In this document: positions 1 through 5,476 of the stretch, in pieces
How positions within the stretch are numbered: position 1 is the first letter of the stretch
Layout: each line of letters starts with the position of its first letter
Assembly (NCBI GenBank): GCA_023412455.1
Contig: JAEYNQ010000111.1
Location: 1 to 5,476 of the forward strand
Direction of reading: 5' to 3'
Length of the DNA stretch: 5,476 nt
Source: Bacillota bacterium
Lineage (GTDB): Bacteria > Bacillota > Clostridia > Lachnospirales > Cellulosilyticaceae
Position numbers and translations under genes: made by a program
The notes under the pieces: generated by a model
The model's database searches: none
Seen by the model: only the letters and a program-made list of their open reading frames with translations
Told to the model about the DNA's origin: nothing

Positions 1-2689
1 CTTTGGTCATACGAAGTGCTTGTTGATCTATGACACGAGGTAGTTCCTTCTTAATGGACTTTAGTTCTTGTATAGCTGCATTTACCAGTTCCTTTACATC
101 TCCATGTTTTTCTGATGCTTTTGGTAAGCTCCGAATAGCTTTCCCCGTTTCATCAAATAAATCAATAGATAAATCTTGATTTAAAGTGGCCTTTATTTTT
201 CGCTGGCCATAATCAAAGTAACGTACGCTTTGACTATCAAATTCAAAATCTGGAACAATCTCATCTTCAAGGGCATCTTGACTTATCTGCCACTCTTCAC
301 AAACTCTACCCATAACCGCCTCTGCTGCTTCACGTACCTTTTTATTTTTATGTTTTTTAGACAAGCTATCTGTCCATAGTAAGGCTAATTTGCTCCCATT
401 CATACATAAGCATTGGACCCCAAAGGCAGCCAGCGCTGGCTTACTATTTGTACTCCACTCATCTATTTGCTTCTTTAAGACTGTAAGCTGAGTAGGCGTA
501 GCCAGTAAACTATAAGGGAATAGGATGTTTTTATAGGTAATAGTCGCTCCCTCTGTTACCCAATGGCTGTATAGCTGTTGTAATAAGCTCTGTAAATCAT
601 AAAGATTCACCATATCACTGATCTTATTGCAAGTCTTAATTCTATAAAAATCCTTAAGCATGATGTATTCTGCTATAAAATACTTGATGAGCTCTTCTGA
701 AACATAGTTTTCGCTATTTTTTTCTCTGACTTGTTTATAATCTATTACATCGCTATAAGGTACATTTTTCTCATGAGCCTTTGTGTACGCTTTGGCTATA
801 AACGCTTCTAAGCTCTCAATCGTCTCTATCTCTTGTAATTTCTTTTCCATCTTTTCATTATCCCACTGGCGGAGCAAACGACAGGCAGCATCAACAGATG
901 CTTTTCCTTTTCCACGGCTAATAGCTTCTATTTCTTCCCTAACGGTCTGTTCACGACTTAATAAGAGTTCTTCTGCTCTTAAAACTACCTTCTTATTTTT
1001 ATTTTTAAGGGCACTTACTAAGATTTTGTCATTAAAATCATCTTTGTCCTTATATAAAAGCCTTAAGAGGTAACTCATCGTTTCAGAATCAAAAGGCATT
1101 TCTTGCACTAGGCTTTCTAGTTCTTCTTGATGCCTTAATAAAAAGTCATAAAGAAGACTTTCATCTATTATTACTTTTTTACTGTTATAAGAGAGATCAA
1201 CACAGTATTGACATAGTACCACTTCGATTAGCTTTTCTAGTCTAAAGCCTTTATGATACAAATCCTCTAGAAACGCCTTGGCCTCTAATTGGCTATAGTA
1301 TAAGTACTTTTCATCAAAATAGCTGTATAATAAAGTATAGTTATGTAAATGGGACACTAGCAATTTAACCATATTGTTAGCTACTACCGAATAGTTCATA
1401 AGGCCAATAGCAGCCATACTCCATGGCAGAAAACCCTTTTCTTGTCTGATAAACTCCTCTTCATATTTAGCAAACATCCTACTATCAAACTCTGGCTTAG
1501 GTAACTCAGCTAAAAGCACTTCTACACTTGGCTCAAAGCCCCATTCCTTTTGTGCTGCTTTGAATAGGTCACTTACTTGAGCTATAAGCACGTCATCAGC
1601 CCACTTTAAATAGCTACTTGCTTGGTCTTTACTTAATAATTGATGATTCAGCATAATCCCTAGTAAGTTAATACCGCAGATCTCTTGCCGTTCTAATTGT
1701 TTTTCTAATAGAGCAATAAGCTCTGCTTTATTCTCTTTAACAAGAGCCTCTATTTCTTCACAAGCTTCTTGAATACTAGAATTTGAACAAAGATTAAGGA
1801 TTTCACAAGCATAGAGTAAATAAAGTTCTTTAGGCACTTCTAATTGTTTCCATAAGACTATACGGTGAGTATCTCTCCAATAGTGATAATAGCTTCTTAG
1901 AAAGTTCCTATCCAAAAGAACCATGGTTAAACGTGCCATTTCTTTTAAAACCTCTTCACTTTCAGGGAAGCAATTACAAAGATAAAAGAGCACCGGTTCC
2001 TTTTCGCTTAACACAATGGATAGCGGGTTTTCTAAGATGTTCTCTATCTCTTTGTACTTACCAAATGCCCTATAAACACTTCTAACCTTATCTGTGCCAA
2101 AGGTCATAGTCATCAAAGAAAGCATCCACTTTTGCATGGTTAGAAGATACTCACTCGTAGGATGCTGTTTGACTTCATTTGCCATAAATACTAGAGTGGC
2201 TAGCTGCTCCTGTTTATTGAATAAAGGTTGTTGGTTTAAAAAATAGGTTACGCATTCAGGATAATACTTGTTTACATCACATAACCACTCATTAAGTTCT
2301 CTAGTCCCCTTATACTTAAACCTATAATCAAAGCAATTTTCTATTCTATACATACAATCCTGCTTCATATAATATTCTTTAACACCAGCTTCTTTAAGTA
2401 TTGGAGGCGAATTATAATCTTTGTAACTACTTGTTATTAGTATACCTGGTTTTTTTTCACTCACGATGTAAATCAACCGATAGATGATGGCTTGTGTTTC
2501 TTCATCATATGCATTAGCTGGGTCAAAACAAAGCTCATTCAAGCGCCAAAAATATGTGAAGTCAATCTTTTCTAAAGAAGCTGTATGCTCATCCCTGTCT
2601 CCTACTAAATAGCCATAAAAATCATTTCTTTCCTGCTCCCCTCCTTCAAATTCTTCCATAATAATCCCTAACACTTCTTCTTTTTTCAT
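1..2689 (-). CDS. DUF4132 domain-containing (MolR-like) large protein, C-terminus cut by window edge
   Basis: One uninterrupted minus-strand frame runs from 2689 off the left edge, giving at least 896 residues. Most of it is helical and Leu/Glu/Lys-rich without recognisable motifs. Around residues 580-610 there is a HEAT-like stretch (AEELLLSREQ, then GKGKASVDAACRLLRQW). From about residue 808 the sequence matches the start of the DUF4132 domain: VPDFEFD, YFDYGQRKIKATL, then LFDETGKAIRSLPK and a Lys-rich helix ending in QQALRM. In this family the domain continues for roughly another 100 residues, so the end is missing here. No signal peptide or membrane segment is seen, so it is probably cytoplasmic. 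The family's biochemical role is not established; E. coli MolR is its usual reference name. Two in-frame ATGs compete: 2698 overlaps the upstream stop as ATGA but has the GAGGG directly against it, while 2689 has GAGGG nine bases upstream. I prefer 2689. Its upstream partner is a broken gene, so expression may now depend on distal translation. Confidence 0.88.
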   Translation of the reverse strand, partial: MKKEEVLGIIMEEFEGGEQERNDFYGYLVGDRDEHTASLEKIDFTYFWRLNELCFDPANAYDEETQAIIYRLIYIVSEKKPGILITSSYKDYNSPPILKEAGVKEYYMKQDCMYRIENCFDYRFKYKGTRELNEWLCDVNKYYPECVTYFLNQQPLFNKQEQLATLVFMANEVKQHPTSEYLLTMQKWMLSLMTMTFGTDKVRSVYRAFGKYKEIENILENPLSIVLSEKEPVLFYLCNCFPESEEVLKEMARLTMVLLDRNFLRSYYHYWRDTHRIVLWKQLEVPKELYLLYACEILNLCSNSSIQEACEEIEALVKENKAELIALLEKQLERQEICGINLLGIMLNHQLLSKDQASSYLKWADDVLIAQVSDLFKAAQKEWGFEPSVEVLLAELPKPEFDSRMFAKYEEEFIRQEKGFLPWSMAAIGLMNYSVVANNMVKLLVSHLHNYTLLYSYFDEKYLYYSQLEAKAFLEDLYHKGFRLEKLIEVVLCQYCVDLSYNSKKVIIDESLLYDFLLRHQEELESLVQEMPFDSETMSYLLRLLYKDKDDFNDKILVSALKNKNKKVVLRAEELLLSREQTVREEIEAISRGKGKASVDAACRLLRQWDNEKMEKKLQEIETIESLEAFIAKAYTKAHEKNVPYSDVIDYKQVREKNSENYVSEELIKYFIAEYIMLKDFYRIKTCNKISDMVNLYDLQSLLQQLYSHWVTEGATITYKNILFPYSLLATPTQLTVLKKQIDEWSTNSKPALAAFGVQCLCMNGSKLALLWTDSLSKKHKNKKVREAAEAVMGRVCEEWQISQDALEDEIVPDFEFDSQSVRYFDYGQRKIKATLNQDLSIDLFDETGKAIRSLPKASEKHGDVKELVNAAIQELKSIKKELPRVIDQQALRMTK

Positions 2690-2694
2690 CTGCT

Positions 2695-3382
2695 TCATCC
2701 CTCTATTTCTTTTGCTATAATTTGTTCCCCAATCATTAGGGCAAAACTGGTAAATGGTAAAACGGCTTCTAAGTCCCCTATGTTTTGCTCATCCATAGAT
2801 TCTCCACATTTTCTAAGAAATGCAAATAAGGTAAGTGCTCCTATATGCTGAGTTTGTTTTAAATACTCAAAAGCTTCTTCTAACTTAATAATTGCTCTTT
2901 CTCTTTGACCTGATTTTTGACTGCCTACTACAATGGCCAAAGCATGACTTAGCAAGATTTTTCTGTTTCATTAAAATCTCCTATTTCTACTCGTAAAAAA
3001 CTTAAGATATCCTCTGGATCTGAGTTTAACAACTTCTTAATAGTTGAAGAAACATCTTGTATCACTATATCTTTATCTATACCTATTTGATGATATAATT
3101 CATAACGTCTATCATTATATTCATGTGCACTAATAAGTGCTGATGCATTTAATAAAGAGGCCACATAATAGCCTCTTTTGGCTAAATCATTTTCTCCCGT
3201 ATTTAAATATTCTTTTAGCCTATAAAAAAATAATAATCAATCTTATGTTGTATCTTAGATAAAACAAGCTACTCTCTTTCCCCTTTTAGATAGGAAATAA
3301 TATCCTCTCTTAGTTCTTGATTAATACGCTCTAAATGCAACTCTTCATATATTTGATTAAAAAGCTCATTATTTGTTCCCAT
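2695..3382 (-). pseudogene. Disrupted helical protein gene upstream of DUF4132 (one stop, two frameshifts)
   Basis: An ATG at 3382 with ribosome binding site AGGGGG at 3389-3394 opens a frame beginning MGTNNELFNQIYEEL. It meets TAG at 3269-3271 after 37 codons. Continuing in the same frame gives KIQHKIDYYFF. It then needs one extra base at the seven-base A run (plus strand) 3224-3230 to join YRLKEYLNTGENDLAKRGYY. That frame runs to a stop at 2949, and one extra base at the five-base T run 2958-2962 joins it to LLSHALAIVVGSQKSG, ending at 2695. With both bases restored the span is exactly 690 bases, or 229 residues with a single TAG. The reconstructed protein looks soluble, all-helical and possibly of TPR/HEAT type, for example AIIKLEEAFEYLKQTQ; I do not recognise the family. 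Two pieces look like separate small ORFs, from GTG 3164 (71 aa) and TTG 2955 (86 aa), but the coding signal continues across their boundaries. The GTG has AGAGG seven bases upstream, so restarting there is possible. The shared ATGA with DUF4132 suggests a former functional pair. Sequencing error in the homopolymers is an alternative for the frameshifts but not for the TAG. Confidence 0.72.
2699..2703 (-). promoter_or_regulatory. Ribosome binding site deciding the DUF4132 start
   Basis: The minus strand reads GAGGG here, inside the last codons of the upstream gene. It lies nine bases before the ATG at 2689 and zero bases before the ATG at 2698. The spacing favours 2689 as the true start, while the ATGA overlap at 2695-2698 would favour 2698 by coupling. 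The two proteins would differ by only three residues. Confidence 0.55.
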
Positions 3383-3388
3383 CTCTAT

Positions 3389-3394
3389 CCCCCT
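3389..3394 (-). promoter_or_regulatory. Ribosome binding site of the disrupted gene
   Basis: The minus strand reads AGGGGG six bases before the ATG at 3382. This good signal is the main reason for placing the original gene start here rather than at the downstream GTG or TTG codons. Confidence 0.6.
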
Positions 3395-3407
3395 GTTTCA
3401 TTTAGTT

Positions 3408-3448
3408 ATTGTAATTAAAATTATATACTATTCAAAATATTTTTTAAA
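3408..3448 (-). promoter_or_regulatory. Candidate sigma-A promoter(s) for the disrupted gene and DUF4132 unit
   Basis: Two overlapping candidates sit just after the terminator of the preceding gene. One has -35 TTTAAA (3443-3448), a 17-base spacer and a perfect -10 TATAAT (3420-3425). The other has -35 TTGAAT (3430-3435), a 16-base spacer and -10 TACAAT (3408-3413). Either would give a short leader before the ATG at 3382. The region is very AT-rich, so chance matches are possible, but a promoter is expected here because a strong terminator separates the units. Confidence 0.5.
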
Positions 3449-3449
3449 C

Positions 3450-3507
3450 AAAAATTCCTTCCTAGTGAGAATGGGATACTAACCATTCTCACTAGGAAGG
3501 AGTTTTT
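3450..3507 (-). terminator. Long stem-loop terminator after the DUF5131 gene, probably bidirectional
   Basis: A perfect 19-base-pair stem (3456-3474 with 3483-3501) closes an eight-base loop. Beyond one mismatch it extends by five A-T pairs, so each strand carries a run of five T directly after the GC-containing stem. On the minus strand it begins about 50 bases past the DUF5131 stop at 3559, as expected for its terminator. The same structure could also stop transcripts on the plus strand, although no plus-strand gene is seen nearby. Confidence 0.9.
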
Positions 3508-3558
3508 CAAATAACTTTAAAGGTCCTATTCCTCTATTGAATGTAATCACAAAAACTT

Positions 3559-4266
3559 TTAGCAATTGATATTAGCTTTCCTTGCCTGAGAGCATAAATC
3601 TCGAACAGATAATTTATACTCCTTGCCATCCTTGATAAAATGCGTACCACATTGGCGAAATTCAAAATGAACGCCCTTTCGTAGACACTGCTCTCTAATA
3701 TCTAGCGCCCAATCATAATGAAAAGGTCTAGCCTCTTTATCGGATTCGCCACCTACTACCACCCATTCTACACCTTGCAAATACTTCTCGATATTTATAT
3801 TTTCAATCAAAGGCTGACAAATAATATTTTTGTGCTTAATAGGTAGAGACGAAAAAAGAGAGAGGCGCTCATCAGCAGTCTCTTGATTTTCTACTGTACA
3901 GCCAACGGTTACGTTATCATAACCATCCTCCCAATCGGTGGGAACACAATCCATAAATCTCTTAATCCTTTTTGTAAGAAAAATAAAGTGTAGGTCTGAG
4001 CGCTCTTTGATCATCTCCCAACATTCCTGTCGCCACACATCCGCATCTTCAATCAAAAAATCTGTTGAAAAGCCAAGGTACACCGTTTGTCCTGCTTTGA
4101 TTTTATATTCTCCTGATTTGTTTTTCTCAGTAGGAACATTAAACTTTTCTGTACGCACAATAGCATCCGTCTCTACTCCTCGCTTATAATCCCCCTTGTG
4201 AATATAACAATATTTACAACCCTCACTATACCTATGACACCCACGCCACGGATTCCACATAGCCAT
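3559..4266 (-). CDS. DUF5131 / phage Gp37-Gp68-like protein with CX6CX2C cysteine cluster
   Basis: The 235-residue product starts MAMWNPWRGCHRYSEGC and matches the DUF5131 (phage Gp37/Gp68) family over its whole length. Family landmarks are WNPWRGC with cysteines at 10, 17 and 20 (CX6CX2C, the last in CKYCY), STDF near 67-70, FLTKR at 96-100, TVGCTVENQETADERL at 120-135, GGES at 172-175, ARPFHYDW at 179-186 and FRQCG at 203-207. The cysteine cluster followed by an aromatic residue resembles a radical-SAM iron-sulfur site, and members are often regarded as radical-SAM-like; no reaction is established, so catalysis is inference. The protein should be cytoplasmic. The same frame extends to an ATG at 4341 (260 residues), but that ATG has no ribosome binding site and the extra 25 residues precede the conserved start. 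The ATG at 4266 has AGGGG seven bases upstream, so I chose it. The gene is alone in its unit, between a promoter and a strong terminator. Relatives are common in phages and genomic islands; nothing else phage-like is visible here. Confidence 0.88.
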   Translation of the reverse strand: MAMWNPWRGCHRYSEGCKYCYIHKGDYKRGVETDAIVRTEKFNVPTEKNKSGEYKIKAGQTVYLGFSTDFLIEDADVWRQECWEMIKERSDLHFIFLTKRIKRFMDCVPTDWEDGYDNVTVGCTVENQETADERLSLFSSLPIKHKNIICQPLIENINIEKYLQGVEWVVVGGESDKEARPFHYDWALDIREQCLRKGVHFEFRQCGTHFIKDGKEYKLSVRDLCSQARKANINC

Positions 4267-4273
4267 AAAAACA

Positions 4274-4278
4274 CCCCT
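4274..4278 (-). promoter_or_regulatory. Ribosome binding site deciding the DUF5131 start
   Basis: The minus strand reads AGGGG within AAAAGGGGTG, seven bases before the ATG at 4266. The longer alternative start at 4341 is preceded by CTGAGACAAAG, which is a poor match to a ribosome binding site. Confidence 0.65.
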
Positions 4279-4350
4279 TTTCCTATTATTACCCTTCATT
4301 TTCAAACCTATTGTAAATACAATCTTTTCTAATTCACTCATCTTTGTCTC

Positions 4351-4359
4351 AGTATAACA
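4351..4359 (-). promoter_or_regulatory. Extended -10 promoter for the DUF5131 gene
   Basis: The minus strand reads TGTTATACT, that is TG, one base, then TATACT, an extended -10 element one base from consensus. I see no good -35 at 16-18 bases, which extended -10 promoters can do without. Transcription would begin near 4344. That leaves almost no leader for a start at 4341 and about 78 bases for a start at 4266, which supports the shorter protein. Confidence 0.45.
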
Positions 4360-4420
4360 TATTTTTCTTATACACCATTCTAAACCTTATAAAGACAGCT
4401 CTCTTTTATTTATATATTCT

Positions 4421-4467
4421 AAAAAAAGCAATAACCTTGTACTCCTTCTACTTGGTTATCGCCTTTT
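4421..4467 (-). terminator. Intrinsic terminator after the VOC-family gene
   Basis: On the minus strand GCGATAACC (4454-4462) pairs with GGTTATTGC (4428-4436), with one G-U pair and a 17-base loop. The stem is extended by one G-U and four A-U pairs and leads directly into seven T (4421-4427). It lies about 42 bases past the VOC stop at 4509 and separates that gene from the DUF5131 promoter. Confidence 0.83.
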
Positions 4468-4508
4468 ATATTAAGCACTTTAACTTCTTGATAAATAGGT
4501 ATAATGCA

Positions 4509-4967
4509 TTAACTCACGTAATGTTTGATCATTTCAAGCGGATACATGGTACGGTTTGCTACTTCCTCTAAGGACATCCCCTCTCTAAGGAATCGCTTGA
4601 TAACCACTCCCATATCCTCTGCTATTTCCACAATATGCTTGTCTGGATCATACACACGAATATCTCGCTGTCCCCAGGGGTATTCCTTGAGCTCATGTAC
4701 CCATATTAAATCAGATATACCTTTGAGCTCCTCATATACCTTATCCAAATCCTCTACTTCAAAGTAGATTTGAAAATTGTTGGCTCCTTCTTGAACCCTA
4801 TCTGCTGGCATGCCAATCAACTCTCCATATCCCTCTTGCAAAGAAAATCCCTCAAAGGAAACATGTACACCTATGTCCATTAAAATTTTTTGGTGAAGAA
4901 CCTTTTCATAAAAGTTTCTTGATACAGCCATATCCTTAACGGCTAATAAACATCCTTTGTATTTCAT
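4509..4967 (-). CDS. VOC superfamily protein (glyoxalase/bleomycin-resistance fold) with C-terminal helical tail
   Basis: The 152-residue product has the two beta-alpha-beta-beta-beta halves of a VOC protein: LLAVKDMAVSRNFYEKVL at 7-24 opens the first, IYFEVEDLDKVYEEL at 67-81 opens the second, and VYDPDKHIVEIAE at 105-117 is the closing strand motif. Aligned by eye to glyoxalase I, the first metal ligand His is Gly5 and the second-half His is Gln66, while the final Glu (Glu114) is kept. Metal-dependent glyoxalase activity is therefore doubtful; a ligand-binding or other VOC role is more likely, and the substrate is unknown. After the fold, residues 118-152 form a helical tail (REGMSLEEVANRT, then YPLEMIKHYV) that resembles a helix-turn-helix. 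The start at 4967 is well supported by AAGGAGGGG upstream. A TATACT lies at 4990-4995 but I see no -35 to go with it, so the gene may have its own promoter or be read from the gene ending at 5078. Confidence 0.9.
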   Translation of the reverse strand: MKYKGCLLAVKDMAVSRNFYEKVLHQKILMDIGVHVSFEGFSLQEGYGELIGMPADRVQEGANNFQIYFEVEDLDKVYEELKGISDLIWVHELKEYPWGQRDIRVYDPDKHIVEIAEDMGVVIKRFLREGMSLEEVANRTMYPLEMIKHYVS

Positions 4968-4974
4968 ACTTCAT

Positions 4975-4983
4975 CCCCTCCTT
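4975..4983 (-). promoter_or_regulatory. Strong ribosome binding site of the VOC gene
   Basis: The minus strand reads AAGGAGGGG, containing a full AGGAGG at 4977-4982 nine bases before the ATG at 4967. It is the best ribosome binding site in the window and fixes the start. A second ATG lies seven bases upstream of the chosen one but in a different frame. Confidence 0.75.
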
Positions 4984-5077
4984 GATGATAGTATAGCGAT
5001 TTCCTCTGTAGCATCCTAGTAAAAATCAGACATGTATTTCAACTAAAATAGCCTTTCCATCATAGGCAAGGGATATA

Positions 5078-5476
5078 TTATCGAGTTGCACTTACTTCAT
5101 CAAGTTGCATGATTTCTAGGAAGTGATCTAGTAAAAATTGCTTACCCTTATCGGTAAAAATAACCTTTTCATATTTCCTGCCATTATACTCCCCTTGCTC
5201 TGCCTTAATTCCATATTGATGAGAGGTATCATTGATCACTGTACACTTTTTGCCCTCCTCATCTACCTTATGACTAAGAATCCCTGCATTTCTTAGCTTC
5301 TCATTAATCTGAGCCCCTGTAATACCTTTAATGTTGCCCCTATCAATAACCTTATTAATCTGTTTAGCTAGCTCATTAATACCCATAGGGTACTCCGGCA
5401 ATTCCACTTTTGCCAATTGCTCACGATTAATGGTAAAGGGCTCTCTATTACTTATATCTTGGCGCTCTTGGTACTC
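5078..5476 (-). CDS. Unrecognised protein, C-terminal 132 residues only, N-terminus beyond window
   Basis: The frame is open from the right edge (EYQERQDISNREPFTIN) through to TAA at 5078. A TTG at 5416 could be taken as a start, but it has no ribosome binding site and the coding frame continues upstream of it, so the gene is partial. The visible part is soluble and mixed helix/strand. PMGINELAKQINKVID is helical, and ITGAQINEKLRNAGIL, a charged turn, then GRKYEKVIFTDKGKQFLLDHF has the cadence of a winged-helix domain: a recognition-like helix followed by a strand and the T-x-x-G-x-x-F pattern. I cannot name the family or its N-terminal domain. Such C-terminal winged-helix pieces occur in phage antirepressor-type and helicase-associated proteins, so nucleic-acid binding is a guess. 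The gene lies 110 bases upstream of the VOC gene on the same strand. No convincing terminator lies between them, so they may be cotranscribed. Confidence 0.75.
   Translation of the reverse strand, partial: EYQERQDISNREPFTINREQLAKVELPEYPMGINELAKQINKVIDRGNIKGITGAQINEKLRNAGILSHKVDEEGKKCTVINDTSHQYGIKAEQGEYNGRKYEKVIFTDKGKQFLLDHFLEIMQLDEVSATR

Noticed and set aside
783..1073. Plus-strand 96-codon open frame
   Set aside because: It lies antisense inside the DUF4132 frame, has no ribosome binding site, and its Ser/Leu-rich composition is typical of a shadow.
3154..3178. Eight-base-pair inverted repeat (AAAGAGGC with GCCTCTTT, nine-base loop) around the GTG at 3164
   Set aside because: It could look like a translation-controlling hairpin, but it lies inside the continuous coding signal of the disrupted gene and has no T-tract.
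3938..4189. Plus-strand 83-codon open frame
   Set aside because: It is antisense to the well-matched DUF5131 gene and has no family resemblance.
4502..4511. TAATGCATTA perfect palindrome over the VOC stop codon
   Set aside because: Ten bases in AT-rich sequence is within chance and has no supporting context.
4344..4571. Plus-strand 75-codon hydrophobic open frame that could be read as a small membrane protein
   Set aside because: It has a TTG start without a ribosome binding site, the hydrophobicity comes from AT-rich intergenic sequence, and it crosses a terminator and the end of the VOC gene.
4525..4767. Plus-strand 80-codon open frame
   Set aside because: It is antisense to the VOC gene and is Ser/Thr-rich, as expected of a shadow.
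4990..4995. TATACT as a -10 for the VOC gene
   Set aside because: There is no -35 at usual spacing (TAGGAT at 17 bases) and no extended -10 TG, so it is left as a note in the gene entry.
5051..5067. GCCT/AGGC hairpin followed by TATTTT on the minus strand, just past the stop at 5078
   Set aside because: A four-base-pair stem with a nine-base loop is too weak to call a terminator.

Overview
The window reads as chromosomal DNA of a low-GC Firmicute, most likely a clostridium of the Lachnospirales type. This rests on an AT-rich base composition, heavy use of A/T-ending codons, strong AGGAGG-type ribosome binding sites, compact stem-loop terminators with T-tracts, and the protein families present. 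The genus is an inference, not something read directly. Every supported gene lies on the minus strand, so transcription runs from high to low coordinates.

From right to left: (1) the C-terminal end of an unrecognised protein that enters from beyond the right edge and stops at 5078. (2) A VOC-superfamily (glyoxalase/bleomycin-resistance fold) protein with a strong ribosome binding site, followed by an intrinsic terminator at about 4421-4467. (3) A DUF5131 (phage Gp37/Gp68-like) protein with a CX6CX2C cysteine cluster, preceded by an extended -10 promoter and followed by a long, nearly perfect stem-loop terminator at 3450-3507. (4) A disrupted gene, 3382 down to 2695, carrying one in-frame TAG and two apparent one-base losses in homopolymer runs; restored, it would encode about 229 residues. 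(5) A very large gene overlapping or abutting it, encoding at least 896 residues of a DUF4132 (MolR-like) protein and running off the left edge inside the DUF4132 domain. This gene fills the first 2.7 kb, about half the window.

The terminators divide the window into at least three transcription units: the right-edge gene with or without VOC, DUF5131 alone, and the broken gene plus DUF4132. In the last unit the stop of the upstream gene overlaps the first possible ATG of the DUF4132 gene (ATGA), so the two were probably translationally coupled. The stretches without genes (3383-3558, 4267-4508, 4968-5077) are all under 300 bases and hold mainly promoters, ribosome binding sites and terminators. 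I see no tRNA, rRNA, CRISPR array, insertion sequence or attachment site. No defence or secretion system can be assembled from what is visible. The best leads are the broken partner gene upstream of DUF4132, and the VOC protein that has lost its metal ligands and gained a helix-turn-helix-like tail.
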